Assembly: GCF_003208435.1 (NCBI RefSeq)
Contig: NZ_QKMF01000002.1
Location: forward strand, 186,001 to 250,000
Source of the DNA: Pelagimonas varians
GTDB lineage: Bacteria; Pseudomonadota; Alphaproteobacteria; Rhodobacterales; Rhodobacteraceae
DNA length: 64,000 nt
Direction of reading: 5' to 3'
Of this stretch, positions 26,282 to 36,027 are shown one piece after another (position 1 is the first letter of the stretch; each line of letters starts with the position of its first letter). The translations under genes and the position numbers were made by a program. Under the pieces are notes generated by a model. That model was not told the DNA's origin. It searched no databases and saw only the letters and a list, made by a program, of their open reading frames with translations.

Positions 26282-27336
26282 GTCCAATCCCCCCGCCCTG
26301 TTCCGACGGCTTCGGTCACATTGGCAAAGCCATCGCGTGCCAGCAAGTCATCAAGCCCGCGCGCGATTTCTGCGCCGAGGCTGAGGCCGCCGTAAACCAG
26401 CGCGGTATAGAGTTGTACTGCCGAAGCGCCGGCCCGGATTTTTTGATAGGCCTGCTCGGCCGAACCAACGCCACCCACTCCGATCAGGGGAAGGTTTCCG
26501 CCGGTCAGTTCCGAAAGCCGCGCCAGAATGCGGGTGGATTTTTCAAACAACGGCTGACCGGACAGTCCGCCTGCTTCACCCTTGTGAGACGATTGCAGCC
26601 CGTCGCGGGACAAGGTTGTGTTGGTTGCGATGACACCAGCCACACCCGAGGCGAGGGCGACTTCGGCCACATCCTTTAGGCCCTGTTCATCCAGATCGGG
26701 CGCAATTTTCAAAAACACAGGGATCGGTGTATCCAACCCGAGGCGGGCTTGCATGACACCCGCCAATAGGGCTGCGAGAGCGTCTTTACCTTGCAAATCA
26801 CGCAGTTTTTCGGTGTTGGGAGAGCTGACATTGACGGTTGCGAAATCAAGATGCGCGCCGCAATGGCTGAGCACTTTGGCAAAATCATCCGCGCGATCGG
26901 TGCTGTCTTTGTTGGCCCCGAGGTTAAGGCCCAGAACCATATTGGTCGGACGTTTCGCCAAACGGTTTGCCGCTGCTTCCATGCCCTGATTGTTGAACCC
27001 GAACCGGTTGATAGCGGCCTTGTCCTCGGTCAAGCGGAACAAGCGTGGTTTGGGGTTTCCGGGCTGAGCGCGCGGGGTGACAGCGCCGACTTCGACAAAG
27101 CCGAATCCTGCGCGGCTGAGCGGCTCCAGCGCTTCTGCGTTTTTGTCAAATCCGGCTGCGATGCCAACGGGGTTGGACAAGGCCATACCGGCGACGTTGC
27201 AGCGCAACCGCTCGGATGTGACCAAACCGGGCAGGGGGGCAAGACCGGCATTCAGGGCCTTCAGCGCCGCGCCGTGAGAGGTTTCCGGGTCAAGGCAGCG
27301 GAGCAAGGCCATGCCGAGGGATTCGAGCGCTTTCAT
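26278..27336 (-). CDS. pyrD: Dihydroorotate dehydrogenase (quinone), class 2
   Basis: 352 residues. An N-terminal amphipathic membrane-association helix region precedes an FMN-binding TIM barrel. Landmarks are [24 protein letters not shown], the catalytic Ser region [14 protein letters not shown], and the phosphate-site [20 protein letters not shown]. It oxidises dihydroorotate to orotate with ubiquinone at the inner membrane. The start at 27336 overlaps the DUF952 stop by ATGA; a longer frame is not supported. Confidence 0.95.
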   Translation of the reverse strand: MKALESLGMALLRCLDPETSHGAALKALNAGLAPLPGLVTSERLRCNVAGMALSNPVGIAAGFDKNAEALEPLSRAGFGFVEVGAVTPRAQPGNPKPRLFRLTEDKAAINRFGFNNQGMEAAANRLAKRPTNMVLGLNLGANKDSTDRADDFAKVLSHCGAHLDFATVNVSSPNTEKLRDLQGKDALAALLAGVMQARLGLDTPIPVFLKIAPDLDEQGLKDVAEVALASGVAGVIATNTTLSRDGLQSSHKGEAGGLSGQPLFEKSTRILARLSELTGGNLPLIGVGGVGSAEQAYQKIRAGASAVQLYTALVYGGLSLGAEIARGLDDLLARDGFANVTEAVGTGRGDWT

Positions 27337-27671
27337 ACCATGTCCTTCGGGAAAATATGTCCATCTACGCCAAGCGGCAAATCCTGTACCCAAGCGATGT
27401 CTGCCAAGCGCAGAGGCGCGTAGAGATGTGGAAATTCAGCCCCCCCGCGGGAGATCTCCCACTTCAGAGCATCGCCAAGCGGTTCTGCCTTGAGAGCGGC
27501 CAGTGTCAGGCCGGTTTCATGTGTGAAATGCTTGGCCGCGGTTTCGCGGGCCTGCGCGGCGGTTGAAAAATGCACAAAGCCATCAGAGACATCGATCGGC
27601 GCGCCAGCGGTTTCACCTTTGGCCTGCAAGTCGGCCCATTCCGGGGCCCGGAGGATTTTATAGATCAGCAT
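27333..27671 (-). CDS. DUF952 family protein
   Basis: 112 residues with the DUF952 pattern [17 protein letters not shown] ... [21 protein letters not shown] and PHLYAPL near the end. The fold is related to ADP-ribosyltransferase-like proteins, but activity is unknown. It is the first gene of a three-gene unit, DUF952-pyrD-arsC, all joined by ATGA overlaps. Confidence 0.85.
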   Translation of the reverse strand: MLIYKILRAPEWADLQAKGETAGAPIDVSDGFVHFSTAAQARETAAKHFTHETGLTLAALKAEPLGDALKWEISRGGAEFPHLYAPLRLADIAWVQDLPLGVDGHIFPKDMV

Positions 27672-27715
27672 GATGCCGGTTTGGGGCAGCCGGAAGGCAG
27701 GGTCAAGAGGGCAGG

Positions 27716-27759
27716 CAAACCCGCGACATCAAACCGACAAACCCGCGACATCAAACCGA
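27716..27759 (+). repeat. Perfect tandem duplication of 22 bp
   Basis: The unit CAAACCCGCGACATCAAACC-GA occurs twice with no spacer, in the intergenic region between DUF952 and the 5'-nucleotidase gene. It may be a recent slippage duplication or a doubled binding site. Confidence 0.85.
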
Positions 27760-27873
27760 TTCATTGCGTAGCTATTGAGCGGTGGACTGCTGTGCCCTTA
27801 GGGAGGCTTTGACAAGCCGTGCGCCGAGGTGCAGCATACTGCGATAACAAAAAACCGACACAGGGGTAAAACA

Positions 27874-29445
27874 ATGTCCGCTCGTCTTTTCACAACCGCT
27901 GCAGCGCTTGCTTTGTGCGCAGGGGCCGCCAGCGCCGATTATTCGCTGACCATTTTGCACACCAATGATTTCCACGCCCGTTTTGAGCCGATCAGCAAGT
28001 ATGATTCGGGGTGCTCGGCGGATAGCAATGCAGAAGGCAAATGCTTTGGCGGGTCTGCGCGTATGCAAACCGCAATCACAGACGCCAAGGCGCGTTCGAA
28101 CAACCACATTCTGGTGGATGGTGGTGACCAGTTCCAAGGGACGTTGTTCTATACATATTACAAAGGCAAGCTTGCTGCCGAAATGATGAACCAGATGGGT
28201 TACGACGCGATGACCGTGGGCAACCACGAATTCGACGATGGCCCTGAAGTGCTGCGCGGCTTTATCGATGCGGTCAAATTCCCGGTTTTGATGTCGAATG
28301 CCGACTTCTCGGGTGAGGCGTTGCTGGCAGACACGCTGTTGAAATCCACTGTGATTGAACGCGGCGGCGAAAAGCTGGGTCTGATTGGTCTGACACCGCA
28401 TGACACGGACGAGCTGGCGAGCCCCGGCCCAAACATCACCTTCACCGATCCGTCTGAAGCGGTACAAGGCGAAGTCGACAAACTGACCGAGATGGGCGTG
28501 AACAAGATTATCGTTCTATCGCACTCTGGTTACGGCGTGGACCAAGCGGTTGCCGCCAACACCACTGGCGTTGACGTAATTGTTGGTGGCCATTCTAACA
28601 CCTACCTGTCGAATACAGCCGAGAATGCCAAGGGTGCCTATCCTACAATGGTTGGGGACACCGCGATTGTGCAGGCCTATGCCTATGGCAAGTTCTTGGG
28701 CGAATTGAACGTCACGTTTAACGATGACGGCGTGATCACGGAAGCGGCTGGCGAACCGATCTTGCTGGATGCGGCTGTTGCCGAAGAAGCAGGTACGGTT
28801 GCGCGTATCGCAGAAGCAGCCGCGCCGTTGGAAGAGATCCGCAACAAGGTTGTGGCCGAAACAGCCGAGGCGATTGATGGCGAGCGTGGATCCTGCCGCG
28901 CTGCGGAATGCGCTATGGGGAACATCATTGCGGACGCGATGCTGGATCGGGTGAAAGATCAAGGCGTTTCGATTGCGATCCAAAACGGCGGCGGTATTCG
29001 TGCCTCTATTGACGCTGGCGAAGTGACCATGGGCGAAGTGCTGACCGTGCTGCCGTTCCAAAACACTTTGTCGACCTTCCAGGTGTCGGGTGAAACCATT
29101 TTGGCAGCGCTTGAAAACGCAGTTAGCCAACACGAAGAGGGCGCGGGCCGCTTTGTTCAGGTGGCGGGAATGAAATACGCTTTTGATGTTTCAAAACCTG
29201 CGGGCGAGCGTATTTCCGATGTTATGGTCATGGAAGGTGATGCCTTTGGGCCAATCGACCCTGCCAAGACATATGGCGTTGTGTCCAACAACTATGTGCG
29301 TAACGGCGGTGACGGGTTCAAAATGTTCCGCGATGCACAGAACGCCTATGACTTTGGCCCTGATCTGGCGGACGTGACTGCTGAGTATATGGCGAAGATG
29401 GGTCCAGTCACACCAATGCTGGATGGACGTATCACGGCCAAATAA
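27874..29445 (+). CDS. Periplasmic 5'-nucleotidase/metallophosphoesterase (UshA family)
   Basis: 523 residues with a signal peptide ending GAASA. The N-terminal dinuclear metallophosphoesterase domain has ILHTNDFHARF, DGGDQFQGT, TVGNHEFDDG, VLSHSGYGVD and VGGHSNTYL. The C-terminal 5'-nucleotidase domain has IQNGGGIRASI and NYVRNGGDGFKMF. It probably dephosphorylates extracellular nucleotides to recover phosphate and nucleosides. The ATG at 27874 is preceded by CAGGGG. A TTGACA (27809-27814) lies upstream but has no convincing -10; no clear PHO box was seen. Confidence 0.93.
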   Translation: MSARLFTTAAALALCAGAASADYSLTILHTNDFHARFEPISKYDSGCSADSNAEGKCFGGSARMQTAITDAKARSNNHILVDGGDQFQGTLFYTYYKGKLAAEMMNQMGYDAMTVGNHEFDDGPEVLRGFIDAVKFPVLMSNADFSGEALLADTLLKSTVIERGGEKLGLIGLTPHDTDELASPGPNITFTDPSEAVQGEVDKLTEMGVNKIIVLSHSGYGVDQAVAANTTGVDVIVGGHSNTYLSNTAENAKGAYPTMVGDTAIVQAYAYGKFLGELNVTFNDDGVITEAAGEPILLDAAVAEEAGTVARIAEAAAPLEEIRNKVVAETAEAIDGERGSCRAAECAMGNIIADAMLDRVKDQGVSIAIQNGGGIRASIDAGEVTMGEVLTVLPFQNTLSTFQVSGETILAALENAVSQHEEGAGRFVQVAGMKYAFDVSKPAGERISDVMVMEGDAFGPIDPAKTYGVVSNNYVRNGGDGFKMFRDAQNAYDFGPDLADVTAEYMAKMGPVTPMLDGRITAK

Positions 29446-29467
29446 GGTAAGCCTTAGGCTGGTTTTC

Positions 29468-29501
29468 AAAGGGGCGAAAGCGCAGGCTTTTGCCCCTTTT
29501 T
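29468..29501 (+). terminator. 5'-nucleotidase terminator
   Basis: AAAGGGGC-AAAGC and GCTTT-GCCCCTTT form a long interrupted stem followed by further T residues, 22 bases after the stop codon. Confidence 0.85.
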
Positions 29502-29559
29502 CTGTGTTTTTGAATCCGGTTGGCTATGGGCAACGGCCCCGTGAAAACCTAGGCCCGTC

Positions 29560-29607
29560 GAACGGCGCTCGCTCTTGCGAGCATCGCCCCGCCCACCGTC
29601 CCATCGG
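29560..29607 (-). repeat. Dispersed structured intergenic repeat, copy 1
   Basis: A 48-base element: constant left arm GAACGGCGCT, a hairpin GCTCGC-TCTT-GCGAGC, and constant right arm CGCCCCGCCCACC-G-TCCCATCGG. It lies 8 bases beyond the stop codon of the ABC exporter gene on the minus strand. The second copy at 48906-48954 has the same arms but a different, still paired, hairpin. Confidence 0.8.
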
Positions 29608-29615
29608 TCACATGT

Positions 29616-31403
29616 TCAGCCGTCCGTGAACTGCATTTTGGCAAGCTGTGCGTAAAGCCCGCCTTGAGCCACCAGATCGTCGTGAGTGCCCATCGCCGCG
29701 ATACGGCCATGATCCATGACAACAATGCGGTCAGCCTTTTTCACCGTAGCCAAGCGGTGGGCAACAATCACGGTTGTGCGGTTTTGCGACAAGGTATCGA
29801 CTGCGGATTGAACCGCGCGTTCACTGGCTGCATCCAGCGCCGATGTTGCCTCGTCCAAGAGCAGGACCGGGGCGTCGCGCAAGATCGCGCGGGCAATCGC
29901 CACACGTTGCTTTTGACCGCCTGAGAGCATCACTCCGCGTTCGCCGAGCCATGTGTCATATCCGTCAGTCAGATCAGAGAGGAAGTCATGGGCGGCGGCA
30001 GCCTTAGCGGCGGCTTCGACTTCGGCGTCTGATGCGTCTGGGCGTCCAAACCGGATGTTCTCGCGCGCGGAGGTGGCAAAAATCATCGGCTCTTGCGGGA
30101 CAAGTGCGATGTGACTGCGGAAATCAGCGCGGGCCATATCGGTCAATGGGATGCCATCCAGTGTCACGCAGCCCGACAAGGGGTCATAAAAGCGCTGGAT
30201 CATTTGAACGATTGTTGTTTTGCCAGCACCAGACGGGCCAACAAGCGCAACCGTTTCCCCTGGCGCGATGGTCAGGGACACATTGGACAAGGTCGAGACA
30301 TCGGGACGTGACGGATATGAGAACTCAACATTGTCAAAAACGATCTCGCCTCTGACGGGGCTGCTAAGGGTCTTGGGTATGGCAGGGTCTTGGACGGTGT
30401 CTTCGGCTTGCAGCAATTCAACCAATCGCTCTGTTGCACCAGCGGCGCGTTGCAATTCGCCGAACACTTCGGACAAAGAGCCGACGGCACCCGCGACGAG
30501 GACTGACAAGATCACAAACTGGACCAACGTCCCAGCGGTCATGCCGCCCGCGCGCACATCCCACGCCCCGATCCAAAGCACGCCGACAACGCCGGTAAAA
30601 ACCAAAAAGATAACAATCGCAGTCATAACGGACCGTGTCCAAATCCGGCTTTGAGCCGAAGCAAAGCTTTTCTCGGTCATGTCAGAAAAGAGGGCGCGTG
30701 AACGGGTTTCATGTGTGTAGGCCTGGACTGTTTGCACCGCGCTGAGGGCTTCGGATGCATTGCCCGAACTTTCTGCGATCCAGTCTTGGTTTTCGCGGCT
30801 CAGTTTGCGCAGCCTGCGCCCCAATACCATGATGGGTACGACCACTAATGGCACAATCAGCAAAACGAGGCCGGTCAACTTGGGCGACGTGATGAGCATC
30901 AAACCCATGCCGCCAATGAACATCAAAACATTGCGCAATGCGACAGATACCGATGATCCGATGACCGATAGAATAAGCGTTGTGTCGGTGGTGATGCGGC
31001 TGAGCACTTCGCCGGTCATGGTTTTTTCGAAGAACGACGGCGACAGGCCGATCACCTTGTCAAACACTGCCTTGCGAATATCGGCGACCACGCGTTCGCC
31101 AAACCGCGTCACCAGCGCATAACGCAGCGCAGTGCCAACGGCCAAGGCGGCGGCGATGGCCAAAGCTGCGCCAAAATACTGGTCAAGCAATGCGCCATCT
31201 TCGACGCTAAAATTGTCGACCACCCGGCGGACGGCCAATGGCAGGAGTAGCGATAGCGTAGCGGTGGTCATCAATGCCAAGAGGGCGGCGATCATTTGGC
31301 CGCGATAGGGGCGCATATAGGGCCACAGAGCGCGGAGCGATCCAAGGCTTTTGGATTTCTCGCGATCTGCTTCGGCAGAGGTCATAGAGGTGCCGCGGGC
31401 CAT
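29616..31403 (-). CDS. MsbA/LmrA-like ABC exporter (fused permease-ATPase)
   Basis: A 595-residue half-transporter working as a homodimer in the inner membrane. The first 340 residues hold six transmembrane helices. The ATPase domain (about 355-590) has Walker A GPSGAGKTT, the signature LSGGQKQRVAIARA, Walker B VLLLDEATSALD and the H-loop IVAHRLATV. It could export lipids or amphipathic drugs; substrate not inferable. The N-terminal MARGTSMTSAEADREK is a short cytoplasmic tail; the second ATG is an alternative start. Confidence 0.92.
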   Translation of the reverse strand: MARGTSMTSAEADREKSKSLGSLRALWPYMRPYRGQMIAALLALMTTATLSLLLPLAVRRVVDNFSVEDGALLDQYFGAALAIAAALAVGTALRYALVTRFGERVVADIRKAVFDKVIGLSPSFFEKTMTGEVLSRITTDTTLILSVIGSSVSVALRNVLMFIGGMGLMLITSPKLTGLVLLIVPLVVVPIMVLGRRLRKLSRENQDWIAESSGNASEALSAVQTVQAYTHETRSRALFSDMTEKSFASAQSRIWTRSVMTAIVIFLVFTGVVGVLWIGAWDVRAGGMTAGTLVQFVILSVLVAGAVGSLSEVFGELQRAAGATERLVELLQAEDTVQDPAIPKTLSSPVRGEIVFDNVEFSYPSRPDVSTLSNVSLTIAPGETVALVGPSGAGKTTIVQMIQRFYDPLSGCVTLDGIPLTDMARADFRSHIALVPQEPMIFATSARENIRFGRPDASDAEVEAAAKAAAAHDFLSDLTDGYDTWLGERGVMLSGGQKQRVAIARAILRDAPVLLLDEATSALDAASERAVQSAVDTLSQNRTTVIVAHRLATVKKADRIVVMDHGRIAAMGTHDDLVAQGGLYAQLAKMQFTDG

Positions 31404-31720
31404 TGTGCTTCCTTTATCTTAGCGTCTTGCGGTTTTGCCATGTGTGCAGCGCGGGTCAAGCGTTCAGTTGACGCGGGCACCGACATTCCAGCAATATTAT
31501 GTTCCGAGAACACGCCTTAGGTCCGGTTTTCTCTAGCATAGCTTTGGGTCATAGGCCTTCTCTTTCGTCTTGCCTGCGCAACTGGCAACCAAGCCGATGG
31601 GGGCAAAAACAAGGGGCCAAGCCTTGACAACATGGGGGCTGTTCCTCCCAATGCGGGGAACGTGTACGGGAAAGATTCCCCAGATCGCATCAGTTTTTAA
31701 CCGTAGGGGAGGTCGATCAC
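31404..31720. other. Divergent intergenic region
   Basis: These 317 bases separate the ABC exporter and the lipoprotein hydrolase. There is no coding sequence. TTGACA at 31624-31629 is a possible -35 without a good -10. GGGGAA (31655-31660) and TTCCCC (31676-31681) form an inverted repeat with TGCG/CGCA outer arms, a possible operator or mRNA stem before the hydrolase. Confidence 0.4.
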
Positions 31721-32851
31721 GTGACCGCAATTATTTCACGAAACGTTGTCGTGACGGGTTTTGTCAAATCCCTGTCGATTTGCGCGATCGTCTTGCTTGC
31801 GGCTTGCGCACGTGATCCGGACTTGATCGGTATCGACAACCCGGAGATCCCGGTTGCCTCGGTTGCGACGGCGACCAAACATAAAATCTTTTTGGCGTCG
31901 ACGCGGCAACCAACGGAGACCGCAGGCGTTTTCTTTTCTGAAGATCGCGCACCAAGTTTAGGCTTGGCATCGGTCCAAGTGTCTATTCCTCCGACTCATA
32001 TTGTCGGAGAATTGAACCGTCCCAAGGTTTTGCCACCAGATCCAAGAACCGAATATGCCGTTGTAGATCCGGTTCGTTTCGACAGCAATGGGGCCTTTGT
32101 CGCGGCCGTGAATGCCGAATTGGCCAAGCGGCCAAGAGGCGAGAGAGATATTTTATTCTTTGTGCACGGGTATAATAATACCACCAGTGATGCCGTCCTG
32201 CGTCTTGCGCAATTCGTTCAGGACAGTGACTTTCAAGGGGTGCCGGTGCTGTTTGACTGGGCGTCGGCAGCCAATGTGACGCGCTACGTTTATGACATGA
32301 ACAGTGCCCTGATTGCGCGTCCCCAAGCCATTGAAATCGGTAAAATACTGGATCAAACAATTGCCGAAGGATACGATGTCTTCGCGCATTCTATGGGCAG
32401 TCTTTTGGTCATGGAAGGCATGGTAGATCTGGCGCAACGCGGCGAACTGGACGATGCAAGCAGGTTACGCAATGTCATTTTAGCGTCACCTGATATCGAT
32501 ATGGATTTGTTCCGATCGCAGATTGCTGCATTGGATGCGATCAAGGATCGTCTGTATGTCCTGATGTCCGAAGACGATAAAGCGCTCAGTTTTTCGCGCC
32601 GGGTTGCGGGCGGTGTTCCGCGGGTAGGGGCCTCTAATGCGGAAGAGCTGGCCGAATTGGGCGTGTTTGCCATTGACCTGACGGATGTCGATGATTCGTC
32701 TTCCGGCACGCACTCCAAGTTTGCGGGTTCACCTGAAGTCGTCGAACTTTTGGGGACGGCTTTGAACAACAGTTCGAACTTTTCTGCGCGCTCACGCGGA
32801 ATCCATTTAAGTGACATGCTGAGCGGTATTCCGATTACTGTGGCATTTTAA
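31721..32851 (+). CDS. Lipoprotein alpha/beta hydrolase (DUF900/COG4782 type)
   Basis: 376 residues. The N terminus has a hydrophobic segment and lipobox LLAAC, so it is probably a periplasm-facing lipoprotein. The hydrolase core contains ILFFVHGYNNT (oxyanion region), VPVLFDWASAANVTRYVYD and the nucleophile elbow FAHSMGSLL. A late GTHSKFAGS supplies the probable catalytic His. Substrate unknown; the family includes putative esterases. The GTG start is favoured by GGGGAGGT seven bases upstream. The last 25 residues are polar. Confidence 0.82.
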   Translation: MTAIISRNVVVTGFVKSLSICAIVLLAACARDPDLIGIDNPEIPVASVATATKHKIFLASTRQPTETAGVFFSEDRAPSLGLASVQVSIPPTHIVGELNRPKVLPPDPRTEYAVVDPVRFDSNGAFVAAVNAELAKRPRGERDILFFVHGYNNTTSDAVLRLAQFVQDSDFQGVPVLFDWASAANVTRYVYDMNSALIARPQAIEIGKILDQTIAEGYDVFAHSMGSLLVMEGMVDLAQRGELDDASRLRNVILASPDIDMDLFRSQIAALDAIKDRLYVLMSEDDKALSFSRRVAGGVPRVGASNAEELAELGVFAIDLTDVDDSSSGTHSKFAGSPEVVELLGTALNNSSNFSARSRGIHLSDMLSGIPITVAF

Positions 32852-32975
32852 CAAAGGCTCTGCGGCGGCGTCGTTCCGATGATCGCCGTTGCCAATAGGG
32901 GCTTCCCAAAATTTGGTAAGCGTCCCGGCGCGCAGAGGGCACGACGGACAGGTATCATAAAACGAAAGAGGAAGT

Positions 32976-33049
32976 TGGAGCGGGTAGCGGGAATCGAACC
33001 CGCGCCTTAAGCTTGGAAGGCTCTTATGATACCATTTCACCATACCCGC
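32976..33049 (-). tRNA. tRNA-Gly (anticodon UCC)
   Basis: On the minus strand the 7-bp acceptor GCGGGTA/TACCCGC closes a 74-base cloverleaf with an encoded 3' CCA. The anticodon loop is CTTCCAA (UCC). The T arm is GCGGG-TTCGAAT-CCCGC, and the discriminator is U73, normal for glycine. The anticodon stem has an A-A at position 27-43 and one G-U, slightly weaker than usual. Confidence 0.95.
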
Positions 33050-33091
33050 AGCGAAGACGGATGTAAGACAGCGCTGCGGTAAGGTCAACAG

Positions 33092-33757
33092 TCAACCTGC
33101 GTGAATTTGTTTTATCAGGTCGGGTCCGTTGGCACGGTTGGAATTTACCTTTGTTGAAACGCGGTGACAGTGCAAAATGTCATCGTTTGATGGCTGCATC
33201 AAAGTTGCTGCGCCAAAGCCCTCTTCACCGAGCCATTTCCCCCATGTCTCCGGCTCCAAGATAACTGGCATTCGGTGGTGGATTTTTTGCATCCAGGCAT
33301 TGGCACCAACGGTCACCATGGCGCAGGTTCGCATCTGATCTGATCCTGTCCCCCAGTTCTGCCAAACACCCGCAAAAACCATAGGCTGCCCGTCCGTGCG
33401 GGTGATGTACCAAGGCAGACGGTTGCCGTCTGGATCTTTGGTCCATTCATAAAAGCCGGTGCAGGGAATCAAACAGCGTCTGGACCGGCACGCCTCCCGA
33501 AAGGCGGGTTTTTCCGCGATGGTTTCCGCCCGGGCATTGATCAGCAACGGCCCACCGTTTGGTTTGTCATACCACTGCGGAATAAACCCCCAGCGCATGG
33601 GGCGAAGCAAACGGCGCTCCCCGGATTGCACCACATGGATCTGCGTGGTCGGACAGGTGTTGAAATTCGGCACATCGGGCAGGTCATTGGCCGGTGCGGC
33701 GTTAAACAAGTGCGCCATCGCCTCATGAGGCAGGGTTATGGCAAAACGGCCGCACAT
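33092..33757 (-). CDS. yedK: SOS response-associated peptidase/HMCES-type abasic-site protein (YedK)
   Basis: 221 residues of the SRAP family. Cys2 (MCGRFA), exposed after Met removal, forms a stable thiazolidine crosslink with abasic sites in single-stranded DNA. Also visible are the conserved Asn/Arg segment LLINARAETIAEKPAFREA, the Glu region CTGFYEWTKD, and the His in HHRMPVIL. It shields abasic sites at forks and can self-reverse. No LexA box is seen in its upstream region. It lies next to tRNA-Gly and follows the methyltransferase gene on the same strand. Confidence 0.92.
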   Translation of the reverse strand: MCGRFAITLPHEAMAHLFNAAPANDLPDVPNFNTCPTTQIHVVQSGERRLLRPMRWGFIPQWYDKPNGGPLLINARAETIAEKPAFREACRSRRCLIPCTGFYEWTKDPDGNRLPWYITRTDGQPMVFAGVWQNWGTGSDQMRTCAMVTVGANAWMQKIHHRMPVILEPETWGKWLGEEGFGAATLMQPSNDDILHCHRVSTKVNSNRANGPDLIKQIHAG

Positions 33758-33761
33758 GCCG

Positions 33762-34961
33762 TCACCGACGGGCCAAAAGTGAAGAATATAGCATCATACC
33801 CCAGCCGCACAGCAGCGTTTCGACCGGTGTCCAAGCCATACCAAAGCTAAGCGCATCCATCCGGTTGGCTTTGGCAATCTGGGCAAGGCTACGCTGGCCG
33901 TTGATGCCAGCAATTAGCGGGGCGGCGGTTTTGGGCAGCCGCGCTTGGACTTTCACGCCATCGGCACCAATTGGCAGGGGTTTTCCGGCGGCGACGGCCT
34001 TGGCCAAAGCGGCAGGTTGCACGCCTCGCAAATGCGGGATCAAGGCGCGATTGCTGCCTTTGGCGATTTTGCGGTCCGCGCCTTTGGGCAGGGCATAGCC
34101 GACATGAAGCCTGATTGTGCCGGTCAGCTTTTCTGCCACGGACATGGCTGCAGCATCCGTCATATCCGCCGGGCGCGGGGTGATGCGATTCAGATCATAA
34201 AGGGCGGGCGTGCAAAAGCTTTGAAGTTGCCAATCGGTTTGATCTAGCACGTCCAGCAAATCCGGCACGTCATAGGCTCGGTCTTGTCCATGAAGCAAAA
34301 GGTCATAAAAACCGGCGTCGCTGGTTTGATGATCCGTGAGGTTGGGGTTGTTTTTGAACGGATGACCTTGGGGCAATGCGTCTACAATTTTTCGCGCCGT
34401 TGCCAAGCGCTCTTTGGGGGGTAGCCCTTCTAGCAAGGTGCCAAAACCTTCTTGCAACGGATAAACGCCTGAGCGGCCATAGGGGGCATAGACCATAAAC
34501 CCAAAGCCGCCGCCGGGGGCCAGCGCAGCGCGCAAGGCCGCAAAACCGGCGCTGGGGTCGGGCAGGTGGTGCAGCACGCCGCAGCTGTCGATATAGTCAA
34601 ATTCGCCGTAGTCTGGCGCATCCAGCAGGCTTCCGGTTTCAAATCGGATTCCGGTCAATCCGCGCGCCCGAGCCCGTGCTTCCGCCACTGCGCGGGATGC
34701 TGTTGATAAATCGACATAGGTTATTTCATAGGGCGCACCAGCGGATGTGAGGATTTGCGCCAGTTGGATCAGCCCGTCGCCGGTGCCGCCGCCTGCAACC
34801 AGCACCCGCAAGGGCTGAGACCAGTCGCGCTGACCGCCAAACAAGAAGTGATCCAGTTCCAATGGATTGGACGGCGATCCGGTGATCAACCGCTTGGCCT
34901 CATCCTTGGGATCGCGTTCGGGATAGGGGTAGGCTTCGTATTGCTCTTTGACCGAGACCAT
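33762..34961 (-). CDS. Class I SAM-dependent methyltransferase
   Basis: 399 residues. The N-terminal VKEQYEAYPYPERDP motif is typical of a group of roseobacter methyltransferases. The Rossmann core shows VLVAGGGTGDGLIQLAQIL (motif I), an acidic YVDLSTAS (motif II) and DYIDSCGVLHHLPD (motif IV). A C-terminal extension (about residues 290-399) with PLIAGINGQRSLAQIAKA looks like a small helical domain. The substrate is unknown. The start at 34961 gives the conserved N terminus; a longer upstream frame is low-complexity in codon use and not credible. It is divergent from the flavodoxin-like gene. Confidence 0.85.
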   Translation of the reverse strand: MVSVKEQYEAYPYPERDPKDEAKRLITGSPSNPLELDHFLFGGQRDWSQPLRVLVAGGGTGDGLIQLAQILTSAGAPYEITYVDLSTASRAVAEARARARGLTGIRFETGSLLDAPDYGEFDYIDSCGVLHHLPDPSAGFAALRAALAPGGGFGFMVYAPYGRSGVYPLQEGFGTLLEGLPPKERLATARKIVDALPQGHPFKNNPNLTDHQTSDAGFYDLLLHGQDRAYDVPDLLDVLDQTDWQLQSFCTPALYDLNRITPRPADMTDAAAMSVAEKLTGTIRLHVGYALPKGADRKIAKGSNRALIPHLRGVQPAALAKAVAAGKPLPIGADGVKVQARLPKTAAPLIAGINGQRSLAQIAKANRMDALSFGMAWTPVETLLCGWGMMLYSSLLARR

Positions 34962-35011
34962 GGGGCTTCTCTGCTCTTGTGACTTGGGCCACAATCGCCC
35001 AGTCTGCGGGG

Positions 35012-35578
35012 ATGACGCAAGCGAATACCCCTTTGATCTGCATTCCCTATTTCTCAGGCTCTGGCCACACCGCACGTTTGGCAGCGCACATCGGGTCTGG
35101 CGCGGGGAGCGCGCGGTTGATCGACGTCGCTGCGATAACTGACGCGGATTGGGCCGCGTTGGATGCGGCGACGCTGATTGTTTTTGGCGCACCGACCTAT
35201 ATGGGCTCAACCGCAGCGCAATTCGACGTTTTTCTGGAAGAAGCGTCATCGCGTTGGCAAGACATGGTATGGGCCGACAAAATGGCCGCTGGATTTACTG
35301 TCGCCACGCATCCGTCCGGAGATAAACTGTCGGCCTTGATGCGGATGTCGGTTTACGCGGCTCAGATGGGGATGATCTGGGTGGGGCAAACCAGTATCGG
35401 CGCGCCGGTCTTTCCCAAAGCCGAGGGACTGAATACCGATGGCAGTTGGCTGGGCCTGATGGCAACATCATCGCGAGACAAATCAGAGCTTATCACGCCG
35501 CAGGATGCGCTGACGGCCAACAGTTTCGGGACCCGTCTGGCCGGTGCTGCACAGCGCTGGTCCGTGGGGGCGGATTAA
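35012..35578 (+). CDS. Flavodoxin-like NAD(P)H-dependent oxidoreductase (WrbA-like)
   Basis: 188 residues with a flavodoxin fold. The FMN phosphate loop is FSGSGHTARLAAHI, followed by VFGAPTYMGSTAAQFDVFLEEAS (the 90s-loop aromatic flavin contact) and a late GQTSIGAPVF. It probably reduces quinones or carries electrons. An in-frame GTG eleven codons upstream is possible; the ATG at 35012 gives a conventional beta-strand start. It converges on the DUF1992 gene with a 4-base overlap. Confidence 0.8.
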   Translation: MTQANTPLICIPYFSGSGHTARLAAHIGSGAGSARLIDVAAITDADWAALDAATLIVFGAPTYMGSTAAQFDVFLEEASSRWQDMVWADKMAAGFTVATHPSGDKLSALMRMSVYAAQMGMIWVGQTSIGAPVFPKAEGLNTDGSWLGLMATSSRDKSELITPQDALTANSFGTRLAGAAQRWSVGAD

Positions 35579-35886
35579 CCGCGTTTGCGGGAAATCTCGA
35601 TCCGGGCTTCTAGCATCGACATGTCTGCAATCAAACGCTTGCGTTCGGTTCTATCCCCGGTTTCCAGCAATTCGCCGCGCAGGCGCGATAATTCACGACT
35701 GAGCGATACAAATTCAGGCACGGCACCATTGTCCTTGAGAATCCGGTTCATCACGGCGTTTGCAGGATCATCGCATTGCGGCAACGGTTGGCCCGTGCCG
35801 GTGAGATTGTCGAAATCACCCTCGGCCTCGGCCTTGGCAATCCGCGCATTTATTAGATCAATCAAGGGATGGTCCATGGGCGGCAT
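35575..35886 (-). CDS. DUF1992 (DnaJ-related, DNAJC28-like) protein
   Basis: 103 residues with the conserved start HPLIDLINARIAKAEAEGDFDNLTGTGQPLP, the hallmark of DUF1992, and a helical rest with RLRGELLETGDRTERKRLIADM. Bacterial members lack the J domain; function is unknown. Starts at 35886 or 35877 are equally plausible. Confidence 0.85.
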   Translation of the reverse strand: MPPMDHPLIDLINARIAKAEAEGDFDNLTGTGQPLPQCDDPANAVMNRILKDNGAVPEFVSLSRELSRLRGELLETGDRTERKRLIADMSMLEARIEISRKRG

Positions 35887-36027
35887 AGTGCCATGTGAGC
35901 TGCGTCTTGTCACCTGCGCCATGAAAACGCAGCGTCATAGTCATCATGCCCCAACGTCCAGAACACTTGCGCGGTGCCTATATTATTTTAACAATGCAAC
36001 AAGCGAGTTTAGGGGAGGTGGGCGATC

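Noticed and set aside
32976-33049. tRNA-Gly as an integration (att) site
   Set aside because: No integrase, no duplicated tRNA 3' end and no foreign-looking block follows on either side.
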